Positions 1-5,717 of a stretch of 6,661 nt of DNA are shown here, piece after piece. The number at the start of each line of letters is the position of its first letter. Within the stretch, counting starts at the first letter, position 1. A model generated the notes under the pieces. That model did not search any database. It was not told the origin of the DNA and saw nothing but the letters and a program-made list of their open reading frames with translations. The DNA is from Candidatus Hodarchaeota archaeon (GTDB lineage: Archaea > Asgardarchaeota > Heimdallarchaeia > Hodarchaeales > Hodarchaeaceae). The position numbers were made by a program, and so were the translations under genes. Location of the stretch: NCBI GenBank assembly GCA_016839665.1, contig JAEOTU010000020.1, positions 1-6,661 of the forward strand. Reading direction: 5' to 3'.

Positions 1-22
1 AAGGAAATCTTTTCAATCCACT

Positions 23-1780
23 TTATTTTTCAAAACGACCTAAAAAATATCTATTGGGGTCAAAAGACCTTAGGAGTTGTAACCAATCTACCGAAGGTAT
101 TGAGTAATGCTTCAGAGGACTTCTTTTCTCTAGTTCCCAACCGATAATTTCTTTGATATCATCAATGATTTGATCTCTATCTGAGACACCCCCAATGTAT
201 CCAGTTAACACGAATGGTTCTGAGTTATCCCTTTCGAAAATCCCCTCAGTTGTTACGCATATCGAAACGTTTTTACCTGGGACTGTGATGTAAGGAACTT
301 CAGCAGGAAAGCGTCCAGCTTTAAGGGGAATAAGCACAATAATTTCATGGGAATTTGACCCCACATCATTGGCTCCTCCAGAACCAAATAGGATGAAAGA
401 ATTAATTCGTGTAGAATTGATATTGCCCCACTGATCTATCTGTCCTGCACCCAAAACACCAAGACTCTTTGTTGATCGTAATACTCCTCCAAGAGCCATG
501 ATAGAGTCTATCACGGCTGTTGACGTACGAAGGTTATTGAATTCGAAGATGTAAGGACTAGCAGGTCTAGGTTGGTATCCATAAAAACCTACTTCAGCAA
601 GAAGATTCACATTTTGACGAGTATCTTGAAGGGAATTTGCTGCAAGCCATGCTGCTAAATTAGATGCTCCTTGGCCTGCTAGGATAGTTGTATAACCTTT
701 CTTCTGGACTCGTTCCTTTATAATCTCGGTTGCCACCCAAATCATTTTTTCGACTGGTGTTGCGGGTTGATCTGTTTGGATATTGATTTTCTTGTCTACT
801 ACTACCCATTTCCAATAAGATTCATCCAAACGCCCACAGTTGGCTGATAATCGCTCCAATCCGACTTTTTGTAGGTAGGATTCGGGAGTTGTATTATGGA
901 CCCATTCTTTCATCCAAGTATTGATATTCTCTTCATCTTTTGCTGATTCTCTAAACTCGATCAAATAGTCAAGATCTATATCATAACCAGCTCCATCTGG
1001 ACCGTAATGAGAACCAGGATGACCACCAAATGGTGATTCAGAAACAAATTCTGCAATTCCACTTGGAAGCATAGTACACTGACAAGAATTGGCTAATTTT
1101 CGGATTGAATTAGTATCTACAATTCTTTCGGCAGTTAAAATAACTTTTTTACTTGCATAACTTCCCCAAAGGTTTTCACTGTAGGGGGGGAAAAAAAGAG
1201 CATTCCCCAGTGGATCAGAAACCCAACAATGAACAAAACTTACATCAGGAATCAGTTCTTTCACAATAGCAATATCTTGGGTCGGACTAAAGGGATCAGG
1301 GACAGTTTTGAATGACTGTTCATTGTCCCTCTCCATTGTGCTTCCGATAAGGGATGTGGTAGGAACGAATTTCAATCCGAGAGCTCCTGCATACAAACGT
1401 TGACAAAGTGTTAAAAGAGACCACTGCTCAATGTCTAGTCCTTTGTCAACAGCACGTTGGAAAACAGGGGAGATTCCAGGCCTTGGATAAACGTCCCCCA
1501 CATAACTTGTAATAAGCTTGGAAACTAATCCTTCAACAATAAGCATCTGAATTTGACTTGCTGATCCCAAAGAGATTGCCCTAATTTCGAGACCATTACC
1601 AGCAAACTGTCTAATGATTTCTCGAATAGACGAATAAGGTAATGCACTAATACACGCGAAATGCAGTTTCATTTTGGGCTTCAAAACATTCTTAATTGCG
1701 GTTGGGAGATCAAGAAGTCTACTGTCTATCTTGTGAGGAATTTTTAACTGTCTTTCAAGGTTGGAAGCGAAAAAGGCCAT
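23..1780 (-). CDS. Fused GctA-GctB-type (family I) CoA-transferase
   Basis: This 585-residue cytoplasmic enzyme is predicted to move CoA between an acyl-CoA and a carboxylic acid; the substrate cannot be read from the sequence. Residues about 30-320 resemble glutaconate CoA-transferase subunit A: HCWVSDPLGN at 184-193, PFGGHP at 250-255 and KEWV at 291-294. Residues about 345-585 resemble subunit B: GAGQIDQWGN at 444-453, GSGGAND at 466-472 and a C-terminal DPNRYF. Glu396, in LLAEVG, falls where GctB carries its catalytic glutamate, so transferase chemistry rather than an IpdAB-type hydrolase is favoured. The two halves are usually separate genes, and here one chain carries both. The N-terminal stretch ACISALPYSS replaces the glycine-rich GGF loop usual in subunit A. 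A GTG at 1789 extends the frame by three codons but lies inside the Shine-Dalgarno sequence AGGTGAT, so the ATG at 1780 is chosen. It is a single-gene unit, divergent from the gene at 1919. Family is secure; substrate unknown. Confidence 0.88.
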   Translation of the reverse strand: MAFFASNLERQLKIPHKIDSRLLDLPTAIKNVLKPKMKLHFACISALPYSSIREIIRQFAGNGLEIRAISLGSASQIQMLIVEGLVSKLITSYVGDVYPRPGISPVFQRAVDKGLDIEQWSLLTLCQRLYAGALGLKFVPTTSLIGSTMERDNEQSFKTVPDPFSPTQDIAIVKELIPDVSFVHCWVSDPLGNALFFPPYSENLWGSYASKKVILTAERIVDTNSIRKLANSCQCTMLPSGIAEFVSESPFGGHPGSHYGPDGAGYDIDLDYLIEFRESAKDEENINTWMKEWVHNTTPESYLQKVGLERLSANCGRLDESYWKWVVVDKKINIQTDQPATPVEKMIWVATEIIKERVQKKGYTTILAGQGASNLAAWLAANSLQDTRQNVNLLAEVGFYGYQPRPASPYIFEFNNLRTSTAVIDSIMALGGVLRSTKSLGVLGAGQIDQWGNINSTRINSFILFGSGGANDVGSNSHEIIVLIPLKAGRFPAEVPYITVPGKNVSICVTTEGIFERDNSEPFVLTGYIGGVSDRDQIIDDIKEIIGWELEKRSPLKHYSIPSVDWLQLLRSFDPNRYFLGRFEK

Positions 1781-1784
1781 AATG

Positions 1785-1791
1785 ATCACCT
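1785..1791 (-). promoter_or_regulatory. Ribosome binding site that decides the CoA-transferase start
   Basis: AGGTGAT lies 4 bases upstream of the ATG at 1780. It continues with C at 1784, and AGGTGATC matches the 16S 3' end. It contains the competing GTG at 1789, so that GTG is very unlikely to be the initiation codon. Confidence 0.75.
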
Positions 1792-1900
1792 AATGATATT
1801 TCGAATAACTCTGGTGAGTATATCAATAAACCAAAACAATTATTCCATTAATATTTAGCAAAAATAATAAAGGGTTTTGTGCCAAAGTATGGAGTATTGA

Positions 1901-1912
1901 ATGGTTGTGTGA
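1901..1912 (+). other. Three-codon leader ORF or interrupted start (ATG GTT GTG TGA)
   Basis: An ATG at 1901 is preceded by GGAG (1891-1894) at a 6-base spacing and is followed two codons later by TGA. It is in the same frame as the GTG-started gene at 1919, only six codons downstream. It could be a minimal leader peptide, an ancestral start cut off by a nonsense mutation, or chance. The better ribosome binding site belongs to this ATG rather than to the GTG. Confidence 0.4.
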
Positions 1913-1918
1913 AACTTA

Positions 1919-2428
1919 GTGGAGAAAGATAACTTAACAGACCCAGTATTGTTTAGAGAGTATATTAAAGCTAAACATGCTGATATGGTTTGGAATGCTT
2001 ATCTTCATCAGAATAAAATCGAACAACTACTCAACCAAGATCTTGCTGGTTCACTTAACTCATTAGTTCAGTTATTTTTACAGTATGTTTTAAAAGAATG
2101 GGCCTGTCCAAATTGTTTACAGACTATCCTTCCTTTTATGAAAAATTGTTATAGAGAACTTCCAGAAAACGGAGACATTGCTTATGTATCTTCTCCAATT
2201 CTCTTAAGTCACTTTCCTGTCCTCTTGTGTCCTCATTGTGAAACTAATATCGTTGTTATTGCAACGAGTGAACATAGTGACATATTTGAATTCCGTTATA
2301 AAAATATCAAAGGAGAGGTCTTTGACTTTGTTGAAGAACGAGCTCTCAGTAATCGGGAGATAAAAGAATTAGGGTTGACAAGGAAGGGGCAACAATCTCT
2401 CATCAATTATAAGTTAAGAAAATTCTAA
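1919..2428 (+). CDS. Hypothetical protein with split CxxC zinc-ribbon pattern
   Basis: I do not recognise this 169-residue protein. CPNC at residues 63-66 and CPHC at 104-107 form the two knuckles of a likely zinc ribbon with a 37-residue insert, which also holds an unpaired Cys77. The N-terminal 60 residues look helical and acidic/hydrophobic (repeated LLNQ and LVQLFLQY types). The C-terminus is charged and basic, ending in NYKLRKF. No signal peptide or membrane span is evident, so it is probably cytoplasmic. The GTG at 1919 is the first possible start after the in-frame TGA at 1910-1912. It has no good Shine-Dalgarno site directly upstream, so initiation is either leaderless or weak. It is the only plus-strand gene, divergent from the CoA-transferase and convergent with ridA, so no operon partner hints at a role. 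A nucleic-acid-binding or protein-binding function would be a guess. Confidence 0.7.
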   Translation: MEKDNLTDPVLFREYIKAKHADMVWNAYLHQNKIEQLLNQDLAGSLNSLVQLFLQYVLKEWACPNCLQTILPFMKNCYRELPENGDIAYVSSPILLSHFPVLLCPHCETNIVVIATSEHSDIFEFRYKNIKGEVFDFVEERALSNREIKELGLTRKGQQSLINYKLRKF

Positions 2429-2486
2429 TGAAAGAAGCTTCTTACCTCAAACCAACATTAACCAAAGACGATCGAAGAAAGAAACA
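2429..2486. other. Convergent intergenic spacer
   Basis: These 58 bases separate the converging ends of the zinc-ribbon gene and ridA. They contain the perfect 12-base palindrome AAGAAGCTTCTT at 2432-2443, which has no loop and so is not a good hairpin. A T-rich run on the minus strand (TTTCTTTCTTC) just after the ridA stop could act as a weak U-tract terminator. No clear bidirectional terminator was found. Confidence 0.35.
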
Positions 2487-2873
2487 CTACTCTTCAGGAA
2501 TAAAAATTATCGCTTCTATCTCAACATGGACATCTCTAAGTAAAGGGCCAACCTGAACAGTAGAACGAGCTGGTGGAGTATCAGGGAAAAATTCTGCATA
2601 TACAGCATTAAACCGAGCGAACAACCTCATGTCTGTGAGAAATACAGTAGTTTTTATTGTATTTGCGAGTGACGTATTTGCAGCTTCAGCAACAGCTGAA
2701 AGATTGTTGAGAACCTGTCGTGTTTCATTTTCAATATTATCATTGATTATTTGGTCAGTTTCAGGATTGTAGGCAATTTGGCCTGCAGTGAATAAAAGAT
2801 TACCAACTTTTATACCTTGAGAATAATGACCACCAGGAGGAGTAGCTCTATCAGACTGAATTTCTTCTATCAT
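2487..2873 (-). CDS. ridA: RidA family reactive enamine/imine deaminase
   Basis: RidA (YjgF/YER057c/UK114) proteins hydrolyse reactive enamine/imine intermediates such as 2-aminoacrylate, released by pyridoxal-phosphate enzymes, and act as cytoplasmic homotrimers. The 128 residues match the usual length. The C-terminal signature PARSTVQVGPLLRDVHVEIEA (split here as PARSTVQV, then LLRDVHVEIE at 111-120) includes Arg103, the substrate carboxylate-binding arginine, and the family glutamate near 118-120. YSQG at 17-20 and LLFTAGQI at 26-33 are also typical; the usual GPYSQ is replaced by GGHYSQG. The ATG at 2873 has GAGGT (2885-2881) 7 bases upstream. It lies 150 bases downstream of sucD, beyond a terminator, so it probably has its own promoter. 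Family assignment is confident, but RidA paralogues with other roles exist, so the exact substrate is less certain. Confidence 0.93.
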   Translation of the reverse strand: MIEEIQSDRATPPGGHYSQGIKVGNLLFTAGQIAYNPETDQIINDNIENETRQVLNNLSAVAEAANTSLANTIKTTVFLTDMRLFARFNAVYAEFFPDTPPARSTVQVGPLLRDVHVEIEAIIFIPEE

Positions 2874-2897
2874 TTGAAATACCTCGTGATTTTGTTT

Positions 2898-2916
2898 GTT
2901 TTAATCAATTAAAAAC
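2898..2916. promoter_or_regulatory. AT-rich near-palindrome upstream of ridA
   Basis: GTTTTAATCAATTAAAAAC is a near-perfect inverted repeat (one extra A on one side) ending about 25 bases before the ridA ATG. Its position would suit an operator or promoter-proximal element. AT-rich sequence produces such palindromes by chance, so confidence is low. Confidence 0.25.
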
Positions 2917-2973
2917 TCTTGGATGACTAGTAAATCATACAGTGAAAAATATACGGATGATTAATTCTAAGCT

Positions 2974-3013
2974 AAAATAAAAAAGTGAAAAGAAGTCTCC
3001 TAAAAGAAGAGAC
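2974..3013 (-). terminator. Hairpin plus U-tract terminator after sucD
   Basis: On the minus strand, GTCTCTT (3013-3007) pairs with AGGAGAC (3001-2995), with one G-T wobble and a 5-base loop. A T-rich run follows (TTCTTTTCACTTTTTTATTTT type, to about 2974). The stem begins 10 bases after the sucD stop. It fits the end of the fumarase/succinate-CoA ligase cluster. The stem is only moderately stable, and in an archaeon the U-tract alone could terminate. Confidence 0.65.
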
Positions 3014-3023
3014 ATCTAACAAG

Positions 3024-3887
3024 CTATAAGAAGGTTTTAACTGCTTCAGGAATCTCCCACGGTGTTTCAGTGACTTTAGCTCCGACTGCTTCTAGGGCAT
3101 CAATTTTTCCTTGCGCCGTGCCAACATTTCCAGAGATAATTGCACCAGCATGACCCATTCTTTTTCCTTCGGGTGCACTCTTTCCTGCAATATAAGCCAC
3201 TATTGGTTTGTCAACTTTTTGATCTTTAATATATTGAGCAACTTTTTCTTCATCATCACCGCCGATTTCACCAATTAATACAATTACCTTTGTTCCAAAA
3301 TCTTGTACATAATAGTCAAACGCCTCAGACAAAGTTTTTCCCCGTACTGGATCTCCACCAATTCCAATATAAGCAGAAACTCCAATCTTGGCATTTCCGA
3401 GAGCTTTCGTGATCTCATATGATAGCGTACCACTCTTTGCAATTACAGCAACATTTCCAAATTGAGCCATATCTCCAGGCATGATTCCCAACTTAATTTT
3501 GTCAGGGATTAACATTCCTGGCGTATTTGGACCTATTAGATGTAATCCTTTTTCCTTAGAAGTTTCCACAAGACGAACCATGTCAAAAACTGGCACTCCT
3601 TCTGTGATGACGCATGTCATATTGACTCCTGCATCAAAACTTTCCATAACAGCTCCGTAGGTGAACCGAGCGGGAACAAAAATAATACTTGTATCCACTT
3701 CACGCTCTTCGACAGCTTCTTGAACAGTATTGAAGACAGGCACCCCAAGAACTTCCTGGCCACCCTTTTTAGGAGTTACTCCTGCTACAACATTAGTACC
3801 GTAATCAAGCATCAACTGGGCATGAAACCTTCCTTGGTTACCAGTAATGCCTTGAACAACGACTTTTGAATCTTTACTGATGTACAT
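3024..3887 (-). CDS. sucD: Succinate-CoA ligase, alpha subunit (ADP/GDP-forming)
   Basis: The alpha subunit binds CoA and carries the phosphohistidine for succinyl-CoA + NDP + Pi = succinate + CoA + NTP. The 287 residues are full length. An N-terminal Rossmann CoA-binding domain shows GITGNQGRFH at 13-22, and GPNTPG lies at 119-124, where many homologues have GPNCPG. The second domain has AKSGTLSYE at 150-158, GEIGG at 206-210 and GKRMGHAGAI at 241-250. His246 is the expected phosphorylated histidine and has the same number as in E. coli. The ATG at 3887 has an AAGGTGG Shine-Dalgarno site (3898-3892), partly overlapping the end of sucC, whose stop is 12 bases upstream, so the two subunits are translated from one message. 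The order beta then alpha is the usual sucCD order. Every key motif is intact, so the enzyme should be active. Confidence 0.97.
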   Translation of the reverse strand: MYISKDSKVVVQGITGNQGRFHAQLMLDYGTNVVAGVTPKKGGQEVLGVPVFNTVQEAVEEREVDTSIIFVPARFTYGAVMESFDAGVNMTCVITEGVPVFDMVRLVETSKEKGLHLIGPNTPGMLIPDKIKLGIMPGDMAQFGNVAVIAKSGTLSYEITKALGNAKIGVSAYIGIGGDPVRGKTLSEAFDYYVQDFGTKVIVLIGEIGGDDEEKVAQYIKDQKVDKPIVAYIAGKSAPEGKRMGHAGAIISGNVGTAQGKIDALEAVGAKVTETPWEIPEAVKTFL

Positions 3888-3899
3888 GATACCACCTTC

Positions 3900-5021
3900 T
3901 TATGCCATTACCTCTTTAAGCTTACCAACCGCATCCATCATATCTTGGTACGCATCAACGCCAGCATCTTTGAGTATTGCTACACCCTCTGCCTCTCGTG
4001 TTCCTGTTAGTCTAATTACCATAGGGGGAGCATCTGGAAATTCCTTCATTGTCAGAAGTATGGCTTCAGCCACGACATCACACCTAGTAATGCCACCATA
4101 AATATTGATAAGGACTGCCTTTGGTTTCATTGTATATATGAGCTTAAGAGCTTCATATACACGTTCTTTACTGGCACCACCACCAACATCAAGAAAGTTC
4201 ATACCTGCTAGTCCATGTTGAGCCAGTACGTCAAGTAAAGCCATTGTTAACCCTGCTCCATTCGCTAGAATACCAATTTCACCATCGAGTTCGACAAATG
4301 AGAATCCAACTCTTTGTGCTGTCTTTTCTAGCTCAGTAAGTTTACGCTTTCGTAATTCCACAACAAGTTCTTGGCGAAAGGCAGCGTTATCATCCAAAGT
4401 CATCTTTCCATCTACAGCAACCACTCCCGAAGGAGTAAGAACCAACGGATTAATTTCAACAAGTTGTGCCTCTTTTTCAGTAGTAATACGCCATAACTTA
4501 AGGAAAAGGTCTGTAGCTGAATCTAGATCATCACCCGAAAAACCTAATCTCTCAGCAACACTCTTTGCAACAACTTCACTCAAACCTTCTGTCAGAGAAA
4601 TATTCTCTTTGACAATAGCTTCTGGACGAGTAGCAGCAACTTCCTCAATATCAATACCACCTTCTGCGCTTGCAATAAGTACAAAACGTCTCCCAGAGGA
4701 ATCTAGAGCAATAGAGCAATAATACTCATGCTTAATATCAGCCAATCCTTCTATAAGGATTGCTTCAACTCCGTATTCCCCAACTTTTCTACTAAAGAAC
4801 TCTTCACACATTGAAAGAGCTTCGTCTCTCGTTTGAGCAATTTTGATGAGACCTCGTTTTTTTCGGCTACCAACAGCTATCTGACTTTTAACTATAGCAG
4901 GAAAGCTGAATTGACCAATCTTTTCCCCGATATCTTCCCCTTTTGTGATTACAAGACGTTCAGCAAGGGGAATATCATATTCACTGAAAATTTCTTTGCT
5001 TTCATATTCGAGAAGTCGAAT
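3900..5021 (-). CDS. sucC: Succinate-CoA ligase, beta subunit, with predicted AUU start
   Basis: The beta subunit supplies the nucleotide-binding ATP-grasp domain and the succinate site of succinate-CoA ligase, partnering SucD just downstream. The frame is open back to a TAG at 5036-5034 but has no ATG, GTG, TTG or CTG before codon 71 (ATG at 4811). The skipped segment is clearly conserved SucC: RLLEYESKEIF, then PAIVKSQ. It begins with ATT at 5021 where homologues have Met, 7 bases after AGGAGGT, giving 373 residues (E. coli SucC is 388). Other motifs by this numbering are ASAEGGIDIE (117-126), EINPL (189-193, with Asn191 for Mg), DGK (Asp204), NGAGLTM (254-260), LDVGGGAS (277-284), NIYGGITRCD (306-315) and RLTGT (337-341). 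The nucleotide-binding loop reads VGSRKKRG instead of the common GGRGKAGG. Gene identity is certain; the AUU start is inferred, and the alternatives are an ACG one codon earlier or a base error. Confidence 0.93.
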   Translation of the reverse strand: MRLLEYESKEIFSEYDIPLAERLVITKGEDIGEKIGQFSFPAIVKSQIAVGSRKKRGLIKIAQTRDEALSMCEEFFSRKVGEYGVEAILIEGLADIKHEYYCSIALDSSGRRFVLIASAEGGIDIEEVAATRPEAIVKENISLTEGLSEVVAKSVAERLGFSGDDLDSATDLFLKLWRITTEKEAQLVEINPLVLTPSGVVAVDGKMTLDDNAAFRQELVVELRKRKLTELEKTAQRVGFSFVELDGEIGILANGAGLTMALLDVLAQHGLAGMNFLDVGGGASKERVYEALKLIYTMKPKAVLINIYGGITRCDVVAEAILLTMKEFPDAPPMVIRLTGTREAEGVAILKDAGVDAYQDMMDAVGKLKEVMA

Positions 5022-5028
5022 CGTTTGA

Positions 5029-5035
5029 ACCTCCT
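5029..5035 (-). promoter_or_regulatory. Strong Shine-Dalgarno site marking the ATT start of sucC
   Basis: AGGAGGT on the minus strand ends 7 bases before ATT at 5021, an optimal spacing. The site overlaps the in-frame TAG (5036-5034) that closes the frame upstream, so initiation must occur within the next few codons. No other gene start is nearby on this strand, so the site is explained only by sucC. Confidence 0.8.
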
Positions 5036-5039
5036 AAGT

Positions 5040-5047
5040 TTATATAA
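5040..5047 (-). promoter_or_regulatory. TATA-like element upstream of sucC
   Basis: TTATATAA on the minus strand, within CTTATATAAAC, lies between the hairpin/U-tract and the sucC Shine-Dalgarno site. It resembles an archaeal TATA box or a bacterial -10. However, it is only about 20 bases from the start codon, so an archaeal start site would fall near ATT and leave the Shine-Dalgarno site untranscribed. It may be only AT-rich spacer. Confidence 0.3.
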
Positions 5048-5057
5048 GATTGATAAT

Positions 5058-5111
5058 AAAAAAAATAGGATTGAAGAATGATCTTGTCAGATCTTCTGAA
5101 AAAATCCTATT
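5058..5111 (-). terminator. Hairpin and U-tract between fumarase beta and sucC
   Basis: On the minus strand AATAGGATT (5111-5103) pairs perfectly with AATCCTATT (5072-5064). An inner stem AGAA-GATC / GATC-TTCT with a 6-base loop and one bulged base sits inside it. Eight T residues (5065-5058) overlap the last stem pairs and follow it. This is a classic intrinsic-terminator layout starting at the fumarase beta stop codon. It separates fumAB from sucCD, so it would end or attenuate the fumarase transcript and leave sucCD to partial read-through or its own promoter. Confidence 0.7.
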
Positions 5112-5715
5112 AAAAGGTGATACCTAAGAATTCACCTATTTTGGGTAAATTCTTTTGTGCTTCATCTGCAACATTCTGGAACAAACTATCACCATTGGTA
5201 TCAATACCCACGATTAAAGGACCAAATTTGTCAACTTCTAACACCCATAAGCATTCTGGGGTTCCCAGGTCGAGCCAGTGAACTTCCTTGACACGCTTAA
5301 TCCCCTTTGCGGCAACAACTGCGGCTCCTCCAACGAAAGCTGTATAAATTGCTTTATATTCTTTCATTGCTTTAGCGGTTCTCTCACCCATACCACCTTT
5401 ACCGATCACTACGTTTACATTGAAGGTCTTGATAAACTCATCTTCAAATATATCCATCCTGGTTGAAGTTGTTGGGCCAGCAGCGACAATTTCCCATTGA
5501 TCTCCGACTTTTCTTACGACGGGGCCACAATGATAAACAGCAAGGCCCTCAAAATCGATAGGCATCTTCTCGCCTTTCTCAGCTAGTTCTAATGCTCGTT
5601 CGTGAGCTTCATCTCGAGCTGTGAACACAATTCCCGAGACGTAAATAACATCACCTATTTTGACTTTTTGTACATCCTCCTTTGAAATTGGAGTTGTAAA
5701 ATGATATTCAGCCAT
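5110..5715 (-). CDS. fumB: Class I fumarate hydratase, beta subunit (C-terminal domain type)
   Basis: This is the small subunit of the two-subunit, iron-sulfur fumarase that interconverts fumarate and malate; it corresponds to the C-terminal domain of single-chain class I fumarases. The 201 residues match the family. Motifs are FTARDEAHE at 31-39, YHCGP at 61-65, AAGPTTSTRMD at 78-88, GKGGMG at 105-110, and WLDLGTPE with LWVLEV at 147-161. The cluster cysteines are on the alpha subunit. The ATG at 5715 has a near-perfect TAAGGAGG site (5730-5723), placed inside the end of the alpha gene, and is only 2 bases after the alpha stop, indicating coupled translation. L-tartrate dehydratase beta (TtdB) is the main alternative; the neighbouring sucCD favours fumarase. 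Confidence 0.94.
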   Translation of the reverse strand: MAEYHFTTPISKEDVQKVKIGDVIYVSGIVFTARDEAHERALELAEKGEKMPIDFEGLAVYHCGPVVRKVGDQWEIVAAGPTTSTRMDIFEDEFIKTFNVNVVIGKGGMGERTAKAMKEYKAIYTAFVGGAAVVAAKGIKRVKEVHWLDLGTPECLWVLEVDKFGPLIVGIDTNGDSLFQNVADEAQKNLPKIGEFLGITF

Positions 5716-5717
5716 GA

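Larger units (their letters stand above)
1781..1918. other. Divergent intergenic promoter region
   Basis: These 138 AT-rich bases separate the divergent CoA-transferase and zinc-ribbon genes and must hold both promoters. On the minus strand there is a TATACT-like hexamer near 1820 with no convincing -35 partner. On the plus strand TTAATATTTA at 1848-1857 is a TATA-like candidate. Neither is strong enough to call singly. No inverted repeat long enough to suggest a shared operator was seen. Confidence 0.4.

Noticed and set aside
1781..1789. GTG start at 1789 adding three residues to the CoA-transferase
   Set aside because: The GTG lies within the Shine-Dalgarno sequence that serves the ATG at 1780.
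2432..2443. AAGAAGCTTCTT palindrome as a terminator hairpin
   Set aside because: It has no loop and no adjacent U-tract; such a short palindrome is expected by chance.
3880..4101. 73-codon plus-strand frame antisense to sucC
   Set aside because: It lies wholly opposite conserved sucC/sucD coding sequence, is low in complexity (serine/threonine rich) and has no homology that I can see.
3900..4811. sucC as a truncated 303-residue pseudogene
   Set aside because: The missing 70 codons are present, open and conserved in frame upstream; only the start codon is unusual.
4833..5081. 82-codon plus-strand open frame over the sucC 5' end
   Set aside because: It is antisense to the conserved SucC N-terminus, has no recognisable domain and no ribosome binding site. 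It stands out only because the sucC start is non-canonical.
5278..5466. 62-codon plus-strand frame antisense to fumarase beta
   Set aside because: It is a shadow of the fumarase beta reading frame, with no ribosome binding site or recognisable protein features.
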